Origin: Planctomycetota bacterium
Lineage (GTDB): Bacteria; Planctomycetota; Planctomycetia; Gemmatales; Gemmataceae
Length of the DNA: 51,677 bases
Assembly: GCA_017306025.1 (NCBI GenBank)
Contig: JAFKJJ010000541.1
Span: forward strand, 1-51,677
Direction of reading: 5' to 3'
In this document: positions 32,343 through 40,607 of the stretch, one piece after another
How the letters are laid out: each line of letters begins with the position of its first letter
Numbering within the stretch: position 1 is the stretch's first letter
Translations under genes and position numbers: made by a program
The notes under the pieces: model-generated
What the model was told of the DNA's origin: nothing
What the model saw: the letters and a program-made list of their open reading frames with translations, nothing else
The model's database searches: none

Positions 32343-33444
32343 GTGCCACCTCACGGCTTGCCGATGCGTATGCCTCCCCGTGAAGCCAGATGTGGACCAA
32401 CTCGCCTGCCGGATTGGGTCCCACGTCAAGGACGGCGGGGGCGGCCTTGTACGCAAGGGACTCGACGAGCACAACCGCAAAATTCTTCTCCAGCGCGGCC
32501 ATCAGCATCCCGAGGGCGACGGCCTTGCTGCCGACCGGAGAGAGGATCACCTGTGATCCGCCCGTCCCCCGGAACACCCGCTCGCGTGCGTTGTCGATCC
32601 GGAGGATGGCGCGGTACAGATCGAGCGGGCTCTTCTCGTGGGCGTAGATCAGGTCGCGGGCATCGACCTTCCAGGGGCCTTCGAACAGGTCGCCATACCC
32701 CTCTATCAGCGTATCGGGCGAGCGCGGCCATGTCGCCGGGAATGGGAGGATGGGGCAGACTTCGTGCGGATTTACGAACTTGTGGACTTCCTCAAGGACG
32801 GACCGCTTCCCCTGGCCCAATTGTGGCAGCCAGAGCCGCGCGGCTTGATCGTTCTTGGCGAGCGGACGCTCGCCCTGAAACCCGTGCGGGGAACTGGGAC
32901 GGCCGCAGTGCGTCGCTTCGATGGCCCCGTCCGTATCCGGGTGATCGACGACCGTGAGGTGCAGGTTCAGGTGGCACCGTTCGGCAACGTCCAGGCAGTA
33001 CTTGGTGATCGTGAAGCACACGCCGACGGACAAGGCGCTACAGTCGATGACGAGATCCGTCAGGCCGTCCGTGTTCAACCTCTTCCCGAGGACGCCGATG
33101 ACGCGCCGGCCGCCCACCGGGGCATTGTCCCTCCTGTCGAACACGTCGAACGACTCGACGACGTTGTCCGGGATCAGGCCGTTCAGCCGCCGCACGTTTT
33201 CGACCGCCGAATCAACGAGGTTCGCGTCCGGAACCGGGCGATCCTCCCGAAGGAACAGCGCGCGCACGCGGTCTTTCGCCACCCCGGACAGCAGCTCGGC
33301 CATCCGCGACGAGCGCGGGTCGAACCCGGCGCCCGCGATCAGCCCGACCCGGCGGTCTTCTGCCTGGAAGTAGTCGCGGACGAACTGCTCGGCGGCGCCG
33401 CTGCGGTGGCTGATGCACCGCTCCCACCGGGGTGTCGTGCTCAT
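32332..33444 (-). CDS. Unknown protein of the PRTase-ATPase operon, Rossmann-like
   Basis: 370 residues with no domain I can name. The amino half has LIAGAGFDPRSSRM, VRALFLRED and a VLGKRLNTDGLTDLVIDCS stretch, suggesting alternating strands and helices. Near the carboxy end, SQVILSPVGSKAVALGML resembles the glycine-containing strand-helix turn seen in CARF/Rossmann sensor domains. No P-loop, no zinc site, no membrane segment. It is translationally coupled to the ATPase gene upstream (ATGA overlap) and overlaps pfkB downstream. A sensor or effector role in the operon is inference only. Confidence 0.7.
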   Translation of the reverse strand: MSTTPRWERCISHRSGAAEQFVRDYFQAEDRRVGLIAGAGFDPRSSRMAELLSGVAKDRVRALFLREDRPVPDANLVDSAVENVRRLNGLIPDNVVESFDVFDRRDNAPVGGRRVIGVLGKRLNTDGLTDLVIDCSALSVGVCFTITKYCLDVAERCHLNLHLTVVDHPDTDGAIEATHCGRPSSPHGFQGERPLAKNDQAARLWLPQLGQGKRSVLEEVHKFVNPHEVCPILPFPATWPRSPDTLIEGYGDLFEGPWKVDARDLIYAHEKSPLDLYRAILRIDNARERVFRGTGGSQVILSPVGSKAVALGMLMAALEKNFAVVLVESLAYKAAPAVLDVGPNPAGELVHIWLHGEAYASASREVAREG

Positions 33445-35381
33445 CCCCCGCCCCCCGCGATGAACCCCCGCAGCCTCGTCGCGTCGCCCGGAATGAACCC
33501 CCCTCGCCGTAGTGTCAGCCCGTACTTGAGGAGCGCCACCCCGCCGAGTTCCAACAGGCACCAGACCTCGCCGCCCTGGTTGTGGTGGGGGACGAGGGTG
33601 ATCGCGTTGTAGGCCACGGCGAACTGAAGCACGCGCGCGACCGTCGGATCGCTCTTCGGCAGCGCGTCGAACTCGGCCTGCGGGACGGCGAAGGCGCTCG
33701 CGATGACCGCGCCGTTCGGCTCCAGGGACTTCTTCAGGCACTCGTCGGCGATCCGCGTGACCAGCAGGCGCACGGAAGCGTCTTGCGGGAAACTCCACTT
33801 CTCCATGATCCGGTCGGCCGTCTCGCGCAGCAGCTTGTGCTGGGTCATCGGCGCCAGGCTGGGCGCCTTCGACCGGGCGAGCTGCGTCACCGCCGCCTCG
33901 ACCAGTTCGGCGGACAACCGCAAAAACTGCTCGGCGTTCTCGGACCCCGCGTCGCACACGTCGTCGATACCGAAGTAGTAGGGGCGCTCGTAGTGGCGGA
34001 AGAGCTGGAACCGAGCGGCCTCGTACGCCGTGTCGTTCGCGGCCACGGGCCGGCTCGGTTCCGCTTCGGGCTCGTCCCCCTCGTCGTCGAACAAGCTGGG
34101 GCTTGACTTGGACCGGCGCACCTCGGTCCGGTGCATCATCACCAGGAGCATGGCGAGCGCGATGTCGTCCGGCAGCGCCGTCTTGTCCCCCCAGTACGCC
34201 TTGATCTGCTTCTCGTATGCCGCCCGCAGGGTCGGCGAGATCCGCAGCTGCGTCTGGGCGGAATCGACTTTGCCCCCAAGTTCCCGAAGCCTTCCCGGGG
34301 TGATCGCGACGTCGGCCTCCGGGAGTAAGTCCGCGAGGGCCGTCAGGCCCTTGTCGTTCAGGAGCGGCATCCGCCGCAGGTAGCGGGACGCCATGTCCTT
34401 CGCGAGCGCTCGAAACCGTTTCCGCTGCTCCAACCGGCGGCCCGAGCTCTGGAGGAGGATCATGACCGTGTCGCGGCCCGCGGTGACCCCCGGATATTCC
34501 GCCACGTCCGACCGGTCCTCGGTCGCCTCGGCCAGCGCCTGTTCCGGGAGGAGTACGTCGAACCGCGCGATGATCCACCGGGCGATCCTCAATTCGCGGC
34601 GAACGAGAATGCGCTCCATCGCCTGGAACTGGTCGGGGTGCAGCTCGTGGGCGTCGTCGAAGATGGCGAGCGGGATCAGTTCCCGCGTCCCCGCCGCCGA
34701 CCCCTGCACCGCGGGGACGCGGATCTTCACGATGTGGTCGAACGGCCGGTAAGGGGTTCCGACCTCCTTCGCGAGGGCCGCCAGGTCGGGCGGGACGAGG
34801 GCCGTGATGACCTTGTAGATGCGGTTCTCGACCTCGGCGGCGCGCGCGGCGACCGACTCGCCCTTCACCCCTCCGATCGTGTCGAGCAGGGCCTGCGATT
34901 CGGGCCGGGTTACCATCTCCACCTGGTCGGCGGGGACGCCGGCTGCTTGCAGGTGCCGGAACCACCCGAGGACGGTCCGCGCCTGAAGCAGGGACATCAT
35001 CAGGTTGATCTTCGTCTCGTCGGCGTAGGGAAACTCCCAGAAGTCCCGGTAATCGCTCTCCATCGGCAGGCGGCAGCCGAGGATGAGCGGCTCCTCGTCC
35101 TTGACCGCGCGGCATTCGGAGAGCGCGGCGCGAAGCTCCTTGTAACCGGTCGAACTCCTGTTCCGCAGCAGTGTGTAGAGCGTGGGGTACTCGAACAGCC
35201 GCGCCATCGTCGTTTTTCCGCTCCCCGGCGTCCCGCGGATCAGCACCAGCCGATCGTACAGGATCCCGGCCTCGCCGGACTTCTTGAGGTGGTGCGTCAC
35301 CGGCTCCGGGCTGACGACCGCGAGGAACGCCTCGTCGTCGCGCAGCAACTCGGCGGTGCGGATGAGGAACGGATTCTCCAC
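33441..35381 (-). CDS. P-loop ATPase, ORC/CDC6-like
   Basis: 646 residues. Walker A at about residues 49-57 (RGTPGSGKTTM) and a Walker B in IPLAIFDDAHELHPDQF. The second half is helical with a short acidic linker (SLFDDEGDEPEAEPS) and a region that could be winged helix near the end. The beginning MENPFLIRTAELLRDDEAFL and the general build match ATPases called ORC/CDC6-like in bacterial accessory loci, often next to phosphoribosyltransferase-like genes. It probably is the NTP-dependent switch of the operon. Gap of 17 bases to the PRTase gene upstream; ATGA overlap downstream. Confidence 0.75.
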   Translation of the reverse strand: MENPFLIRTAELLRDDEAFLAVVSPEPVTHHLKKSGEAGILYDRLVLIRGTPGSGKTTMARLFEYPTLYTLLRNRSSTGYKELRAALSECRAVKDEEPLILGCRLPMESDYRDFWEFPYADETKINLMMSLLQARTVLGWFRHLQAAGVPADQVEMVTRPESQALLDTIGGVKGESVAARAAEVENRIYKVITALVPPDLAALAKEVGTPYRPFDHIVKIRVPAVQGSAAGTRELIPLAIFDDAHELHPDQFQAMERILVRRELRIARWIIARFDVLLPEQALAEATEDRSDVAEYPGVTAGRDTVMILLQSSGRRLEQRKRFRALAKDMASRYLRRMPLLNDKGLTALADLLPEADVAITPGRLRELGGKVDSAQTQLRISPTLRAAYEKQIKAYWGDKTALPDDIALAMLLVMMHRTEVRRSKSSPSLFDDEGDEPEAEPSRPVAANDTAYEAARFQLFRHYERPYYFGIDDVCDAGSENAEQFLRLSAELVEAAVTQLARSKAPSLAPMTQHKLLRETADRIMEKWSFPQDASVRLLVTRIADECLKKSLEPNGAVIASAFAVPQAEFDALPKSDPTVARVLQFAVAYNAITLVPHHNQGGEVWCLLELGGVALLKYGLTLRRGGFIPGDATRLRGFIAGGGG

Positions 35382-35398
35382 CGGATTGCCCCCCCCGA

Positions 35399-36508
35399 CT
35401 AACTGTGGCGCTGGCGCCGCCGGAACAGCGGTCGCATCGCGCGCGCCGCGCCCTCACCGTTGGTCTCTGCCCAGAGCAAGGCGAGCGAGTTGTTCGGCGT
35501 GTTGTGCTCCAGCACCAGCGGGAGACCGCACTTGCCGAAGCCGTACCGGGCGTCCTCGCCGCCCTTCTTCATGTGCTCGTCTTCGATCGAGGCGTCGTAG
35601 TACGCCTCGATCAGTTTCCCGAATTCCGGGTGCCCCGCCGAGGTGACGCTGAATTCCCCCGGCAGCCGCATGCCCGAGCTGAGTTCGATCTTCCGGAACC
35701 AGTCGTCCGCGCCGAGCGCCGTCCGTACCTCCCCATCGCGTTTCTCGATCGCCGCCTCGGACTGCGCGGTGGAGATGTAGTGGTGGACGCACAATTTCCA
35801 GTCGTCTTCGAAGACCTGCTTCGCCACCCCGGCCTTGCTCACGTCTTCCCAGAACCGATAGAGCTTGCCCTTCCACTTCCCGTCTTCCTGCCGCAGGAGC
35901 GTCGTTCCGCTCGCCGTGAAGTCGTCCACCAGGTAGACGAACGAGAACCGGGCCGCGTCGTCCTTGGTATCTTTGCGCAGGTCCTTGAGCAGGTCTTTCC
36001 ACTTCTCGTCGTTGATCCGCGGCGCGGTCACGATTTGCTCGTTCCCGATCACTCCGGCGTTCGCCCGGCGGAAAATGTCGATCCGGCCGCCGTCGCTCAA
36101 CTCGATGAACAGCGTCTTCCGCAGCAGCTTCTCGTAGGCGTCGGTGGCCTTGGGGTCCGCCCACACGCGGTACGCCGGGACGCCGCAGTGCCCGGCGACC
36201 TCGCGGATGAGCCTGGGCTGGACGGTCTCCGGGTAGAAGAGCTCGACCAGGTGCCGCATCTCCGCGAGGCTGATGAACACCAGGTTCTGCCGGACGAACG
36301 TGTACGCGGTCTGCCGCTGCTCCGGTTCGTCGAATTGCTGGAGCCAATCGGTCAGGCTCTCGATGAACCGCATCCCCGCGAGGAACTCCTGATACCCGTC
36401 ATACTTCATCCGCGACATCAGGCGCAGCCACGCGAACTCACGGCGGGACGTTTCGTCGTCCCATCTCATGAGTTCGCTCAGCTTGCCGAGGACGAACTCC
36501 TGGTTCAC
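35399..36508 (-). CDS. Phosphoribosyltransferase-like protein (PRTase-CE type)
   Basis: 369 residues from a GTG start that overlaps the SIS-HAD stop (GTGA). The key feature is FVYLVDDFTASGTTLLR, the PRPP-binding loop of type I phosphoribosyltransferases (hydrophobic strand, DD, then ASGTT). A helical amino domain of about 150 residues precedes it and another domain follows. This is much longer than housekeeping PRTases and resembles the conflict-system group described as PRTase-CE. Substrate unknown. It sits in the middle of a five-gene operon with a sugar kinase, a SIS-HAD protein and an ATPase. Confidence 0.75.
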   Translation of the reverse strand: MNQEFVLGKLSELMRWDDETSRREFAWLRLMSRMKYDGYQEFLAGMRFIESLTDWLQQFDEPEQRQTAYTFVRQNLVFISLAEMRHLVELFYPETVQPRLIREVAGHCGVPAYRVWADPKATDAYEKLLRKTLFIELSDGGRIDIFRRANAGVIGNEQIVTAPRINDEKWKDLLKDLRKDTKDDAARFSFVYLVDDFTASGTTLLRQEDGKWKGKLYRFWEDVSKAGVAKQVFEDDWKLCVHHYISTAQSEAAIEKRDGEVRTALGADDWFRKIELSSGMRLPGEFSVTSAGHPEFGKLIEAYYDASIEDEHMKKGGEDARYGFGKCGLPLVLEHNTPNNSLALLWAETNGEGAARAMRPLFRRRQRHS

Positions 36509-38415
36509 GTTCGTTTCCTGGGGGGTGGAGAAAACCCGAAGCGAACCGCGCCTTGCGACCGCTTGAGAAGCCGGAGGTAGCCGAGCGTCGCCCGGGACTC
36601 CCGGACGCCAGCCGCCGCGAGGTTCCAGCACCGCTCCGGGTCGGCCGAAACGATGTTCGAGCTGAGCGACAGCGGCGTGCCCAGAAGCGCGTGGTCGTTC
36701 CCGGGCCAACCCCCCTGGTCCCCGATGCAGAGAACCTCGGTTTCTTCGCAACCAGCAATATCGCCGATCCGCTTGACCACTGCCAGCTTTGAAACGCCCG
36801 GTGCGAGAACATCCACCGAATGACCGGACCGCAGGACGGTGACTCCCGGAAAGAGGTGCGGGGCCACCAACCCCTGTACTCGTTGCCAGAGTTGCTCGAC
36901 CGGCAACGCGCCGGACTTCAGCGTGATCTGATTGCGGCGAAGTTCCGGAGCATCGATGCCGAGAAACGGCTGAAGCCGCAGCAGTAACTCCGCGACCGGC
37001 TTGAGCGGTTCGAGAACCGCCTCCGTACCGTCGGGGCGGTCGTCCTCGGAAAGCAATCCGATGTCGCTCCCGTTGTAATAGCCGACGATCACCCGACCCC
37101 AAAACTCTTTCGGTATCGCCTCCTGAAGTTGCTTGCGGACTGACTGCCCGCGTCCTGTTGCCACGCCAAGGTGAAGCCCGAGCCGGAGCAACCGGGTCAG
37201 TTCCTCTGCGACTTCACCCGGCAACGGCTCGGCCCGCCTCACCTCGTCGCACAGGGTGCCGTCGTAGTCCGCCACGATCGCCGCGACACATGCCTTCGCC
37301 AAACGGTCCAGAAACGTGGCATGCGCTCCCAGCCATATCTCGGATGGGGTCGAGGCGGTGGTCCGTGTTTTGCGCGCGATGGCGACTTCTGGATCCGCGA
37401 GGCTGCCCGACCGAGCCGGTCGCTCCCGGGTAAACACGTTCAGGTTATAGAGTTCCCGGCCGAAGCTCGGCACACCCGGATCGCCGGGGTCGATGTCGCG
37501 CGTCTCGCCCGCCTGGCGGACCAGGTCGAACGCGTGGACGATCCCCGCCAGACACGCCATCGGCCCGTCGTGCGGCAGGTTCAGCACGACCGACGGAACG
37601 GACTTCGGGAGCAGTTCCAACGTGTCGTCCACCGGATCGGAACCGATGCTCAACGCCAGCACCGCGGATTCTTCACCGCGCTTGGCGAGCCAGTGGTGTC
37701 GGCCGTGCGCGAATTGGCGGAAGTCGGCGATCTGGACGTTACCGAGGGCGGCTTCGATGAATTTCGATTCGATCTCGACGGCCACCGTCTTGAGCGCCGG
37801 AGGATGAAGCACGAGAAGCGTCGGGCGAGCGAGCAGCCGCGAGTAATCGATCTCCCCGAACGTCGAGTCGCACAGCGCCCCGAACTTGGCCGGCAGGGTG
37901 AGATCCTGTCGCCCAACTGTCGCGTAGGCGCGCGCGAGGATGACCCCGGAGGCCAAGAGTGAGTTCGTGGCGAGGAACCCGTCCCGCCCCGCCGGGAGAT
38001 CGAACTCGCACAGCTCGACCGTCGGATAGCGATGTGCGGCGTCGGCCAACTTGGAGCCGGTCGTCGCGCAGACCACGCTCAGACGTCGCGGCTCTCGCCG
38101 AACGAGCTGGTCGAATGCCCCAAGGATGTCCGGGTTCTTCCCTCCGGCCGTGAGCAGCAGGACGGCGATCTCACGCAGGTCGAGGTCGCCACGGGCCGCT
38201 TCGAGCGGCGTCGAGGGAAGCGCAGGGAGGCCGAACTGGCGGGCGTGGAAGGCGGCTGCGAGGTGTGCCGTCGTGAAGGATCCGCCCGAGCCAATGGCAA
38301 GCAAGGGCAGCCGTGACCTCCGAATGGAGGCGGTGAGAGGATCAACGGGGAAACGCAGCGCCCAGTCGTAGGTGGACGGGAGCATTTCCAATTCCGACCG
38401 AAACGGCTTTCCCAC
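36505..38415 (-). CDS. SIS-domain and HAD-phosphatase fusion
   Basis: 636 residues from GTG 38415, with GGAGG five bases upstream. Residues about 30-320 are a SIS sugar-phosphate isomerase/binding domain (LLAIGSGGSFTTAHLAAAFH, AVLLLTAGGKNPD). Residues about 375-620 are a HAD hydrolase: motif I VADYDGTLCD, motif II region VATGRG, the cap YYNGSDIGLL and motif III-IV GDQGGWPGNDHALL, Cof/trehalose-phosphatase-like. The fusion suggests it binds a phosphosugar and removes its phosphate. It is the first gene of the operon with PRTase, ATPase, unknown protein and PfkB kinase. Confidence 0.85.
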   Translation of the reverse strand: MGKPFRSELEMLPSTYDWALRFPVDPLTASIRRSRLPLLAIGSGGSFTTAHLAAAFHARQFGLPALPSTPLEAARGDLDLREIAVLLLTAGGKNPDILGAFDQLVRREPRRLSVVCATTGSKLADAAHRYPTVELCEFDLPAGRDGFLATNSLLASGVILARAYATVGRQDLTLPAKFGALCDSTFGEIDYSRLLARPTLLVLHPPALKTVAVEIESKFIEAALGNVQIADFRQFAHGRHHWLAKRGEESAVLALSIGSDPVDDTLELLPKSVPSVVLNLPHDGPMACLAGIVHAFDLVRQAGETRDIDPGDPGVPSFGRELYNLNVFTRERPARSGSLADPEVAIARKTRTTASTPSEIWLGAHATFLDRLAKACVAAIVADYDGTLCDEVRRAEPLPGEVAEELTRLLRLGLHLGVATGRGQSVRKQLQEAIPKEFWGRVIVGYYNGSDIGLLSEDDRPDGTEAVLEPLKPVAELLLRLQPFLGIDAPELRRNQITLKSGALPVEQLWQRVQGLVAPHLFPGVTVLRSGHSVDVLAPGVSKLAVVKRIGDIAGCEETEVLCIGDQGGWPGNDHALLGTPLSLSSNIVSADPERCWNLAAAGVRESRATLGYLRLLKRSQGAVRFGFSPPPRKRT

Positions 38416-38737
38416 CGTAACCTCCGTGACACCCCGTGATCCCGTACGAATCTGCCTTCTGCATCATCGTTTCCGCCCGAAAGGAGGAACGCAATCTCCG
38501 TTATGTTGTGGGAGGAATCCGCCCCGCTTTCCGGACCCGACAGCCAAAAGAATCGGCACCGCCACCAAGCCCGCCGGCGCACGGGAACAGCCCCCCGAAC
38601 TCCATTCGCCTTTGTCTCCCGTTCAGTCTATCAGATATCCGTTTCAGGTATCGGGCGGCATGCGTATGTAAGGCCGGGGGCAACAACGAGCTGGTCGTCC
38701 GAATGCACCTACCCGTGTCAGGAGCGTTGCCATCGCG
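38416..38737. other. Intergenic, no gene recognised
   Basis: About 320 bases between the DpdA-like gene and the SIS-HAD gene. It probably holds the promoter of the five-gene operon on the minus strand. I saw no terminator, repeat or coding frame with family support. Confidence 0.45.
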
Positions 38738-39538
38738 TCAGAACAACCGCCCCTGGACGGCGGGCTCTTTCGGCCGCAGAACTTCCTTCCCAAGCACCTC
38801 CGTCATCACGCGATGCCACCACCGCAGCCCCGCCCGGATGCAGTTCCCGCAGTGCGCGTGGTCCCCGACGCACTCCGCCAGCGGCGGCTTCCTGCGTGCG
38901 GCGTAACTCCACGCGAGCGAGTCCGCCGACGTGAGATACTCCTCCGACAGCGCGAGCCCGCGCGTCTTGTAGCCGAAGCCGTGGAGCTTGGCCTTGGTGT
39001 CCTGGAGGCACGCAAGGATCGTACCCGCGCTGGTGGTGGACTGGCGGCGGCAGATCGAACCCACGCCCACCGCCGGGAACATCGAGAGGTCGATCCCGGC
39101 CTTCTGGTAGGCGGCGGCGTGACGCATGTAGTCGCCCCAACTCCACCCCTGGATGACCGGTGCCCACGGCAACTCGGGCGCGGCGTCGAGCAGCGCCTTG
39201 ACGTTGTCAACGGTGCGCCTCTGATGCTCCTCAACGGTGAGTCCGGTCTTGGCGAGTACGAACGGCTCACACATCCAATCCTGCGTCGCCGCCCAGCGCA
39301 ACTTCCCGATCTCAACGACGAACCGCCGGACCTCCGCAACGTACTCTCGCACGGTCACGGTCCAGATGCCGTGCAGATGGAGTTCCTGGAATCCGCCACT
39401 GTCGAGCGCCCACGGGCCGCGGGCGCGGGGAAGCGTCTTTCGCTTCGCGAGCCGCCTGCGCGAGAGGAACAGCGGGATATCGGTCTTTCGCAGCCAGTTC
39501 GGGTGATGCGCGCCGAGGAAGAAGGTGTCGAGCGGAAT
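38738..39538 (-). CDS. DpdA/TGT-like ribosyltransferase, start unclear
   Basis: About 266 residues. It resembles the tRNA-guanine transglycosylase-like proteins related to DpdA: TFFLGAHHPNWL, the catalytic-type WALDSGGFQEL, WAATQDWMCEP, LTVEEHQRRTVDN, PVIQGWSWGDYMRHA, GVGSICRRQ, GFGYKTRGL, SADSLAWSYAARR, and a final Cys-His group (ECVGDHAHCGNC). Such enzymes exchange guanine for a 7-deazaguanine in tRNA or DNA. The DSGGF motif lies upstream of every ATG, GTG or TTG in this frame, and an in-frame TGA is at 39671-39673. So the 5' end is frameshifted or a rare start such as ATT 39538 is used. Confidence 0.75.
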   Translation of the reverse strand: MPLDTFFLGAHHPNWLRKTDIPLFLSRRRLAKRKTLPRARGPWALDSGGFQELHLHGIWTVTVREYVAEVRRFVVEIGKLRWAATQDWMCEPFVLAKTGLTVEEHQRRTVDNVKALLDAAPELPWAPVIQGWSWGDYMRHAAAYQKAGIDLSMFPAVGVGSICRRQSTTSAGTILACLQDTKAKLHGFGYKTRGLALSEEYLTSADSLAWSYAARRKPPLAECVGDHAHCGNCIRAGLRWWHRVMTEVLGKEVLRPKEPAVQGRLF

Positions 39539-39714
39539 GAGGCCACGGTACGCCCGTGAGGGGCACCGGGGATGGCGTCCGGCCGCCTGCGGGCGGATCC
39601 GTGCGCGGCACCGTCTGCTCGGACTTCGCCCGCGGGCCTCCTGTTGGTTGACTGCTGTTCTCGGACGAGCTCATCCTCCCGCCGGTCCGAGCTTTCCCAT
39701 CACCGGAGGACATT

Positions 39715-40281
39715 ATGCCCGTTCAGAAACTCAACAAGACGATCCGCGACGAGATCTTCCAGCGCGCCCTCGCGGCCGTCCGTGCGGAGCAGACGCGATT
39801 GGCCGGCAACTGCCTCGAATTCGCATGGCACGGCTACCAGATCATCAAGAGCTACCCTGGCGCGCCCCGCACGATCATCCAAGCGGGCACCGCGCAGTGG
39901 CCGAGACTCGCGGTCGACGACGGGATCAGCCCCACACACTTCTCCTACGAGTGGAGCCCCGATGCCGAGCCGACCCGACTTTTCCTCTCGGGCACGATCC
40001 CGCTCGTGCCCCGCACCGACGGCCACCTGCAAGCCAGCCTCCCCGAGATGCACGTCTGGCTCGCGTGCCCTGAGAGTACGGAAGTGATCGACTTCACCAC
40101 GGGGCTGTGGCCAGAAGCATGCCGCGAGACTATCGGCGAAGAGTGGCTCGCCGCGCGTCCGCCCGACTACGTGTGGACGTTCGGCTCGCGGTTGCCCGCT
40201 GGCGTGCGATACATCCCCGATCGAACCGCGATCGACCTTGTGATCGCCGTCCTCCATCTCCAGGACAGGGAGTACCCCTGA
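39715..40281 (+). CDS. Hypothetical protein with Cys-His-Asp pattern
   Basis: 188 residues after a strong CCGGAGGACATT leader. A helix beginning GNCLEFAWHGYQIIK has a Cys at its start, followed about 80 residues later by EMHVWLAC and EVIDFTTG. The order Cys at a helix start, His on a strand, Asp on the next strand is that of papain/transglutaminase-like folds. No family could be named. It is the only plus-strand gene between the conflict operon and the CHAT gene and is followed by a terminator. Confidence 0.65.
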   Translation: MPVQKLNKTIRDEIFQRALAAVRAEQTRLAGNCLEFAWHGYQIIKSYPGAPRTIIQAGTAQWPRLAVDDGISPTHFSYEWSPDAEPTRLFLSGTIPLVPRTDGHLQASLPEMHVWLACPESTEVIDFTTGLWPEACRETIGEEWLAARPPDYVWTFGSRLPAGVRYIPDRTAIDLVIAVLHLQDREYP

Positions 40282-40291
40282 CGGCTCGGAC

Positions 40292-40318
40292 GCCCCCTGC
40301 ACAAAGCAGGGGGCTTTC
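40292..40318 (+). terminator. Intrinsic terminator after the Cys-His-Asp protein
   Basis: GCCCCCTGC (40292-40300) pairs with GCAGGGGGC (40306-40314), followed by TTTCCC. It lies 10 bases after the stop codon. The rest of the gap to 40607 shows nothing recognisable. Confidence 0.8.
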
Positions 40319-40607
40319 CCATAGGAGCGTGGTCGTGGGGCGATTCCCTGCCTCGCCTGACGGGCACGATTGACGGCGGACTCGGCGACGGCAACTCCGC
40401 GTTGGGCGGGCCGCAGAATTGCTGGTGACACCATTGTCGGTCCGAGGGAACGACATCGTCCCGGTCACCAGCGCTGACACTACCGGCGGGCAATCACTTC
40501 CCAACATCCGATCCTCGATCGTGCCGAGGCTCCGAAGTTCACGACTCTCGTGGCGGAGGCAGCCAGGATCACCAAGCTGGCAAGAGAGGCCGACGCAATT
40601 GCGCCCC

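Noticed and set aside
34605-34640. CTCCATCGCC in the ATPase gene as a fifth fluoride aptamer
   Set aside because: Only one block matches; AACCGCC and ACTCCTAC partners are missing and the site is inside coding sequence.
32332-35457. A 1041-residue minus-strand frame
   Set aside because: The amino part is an out-of-frame shadow of the ATPase gene; the real gene starts at 33444.
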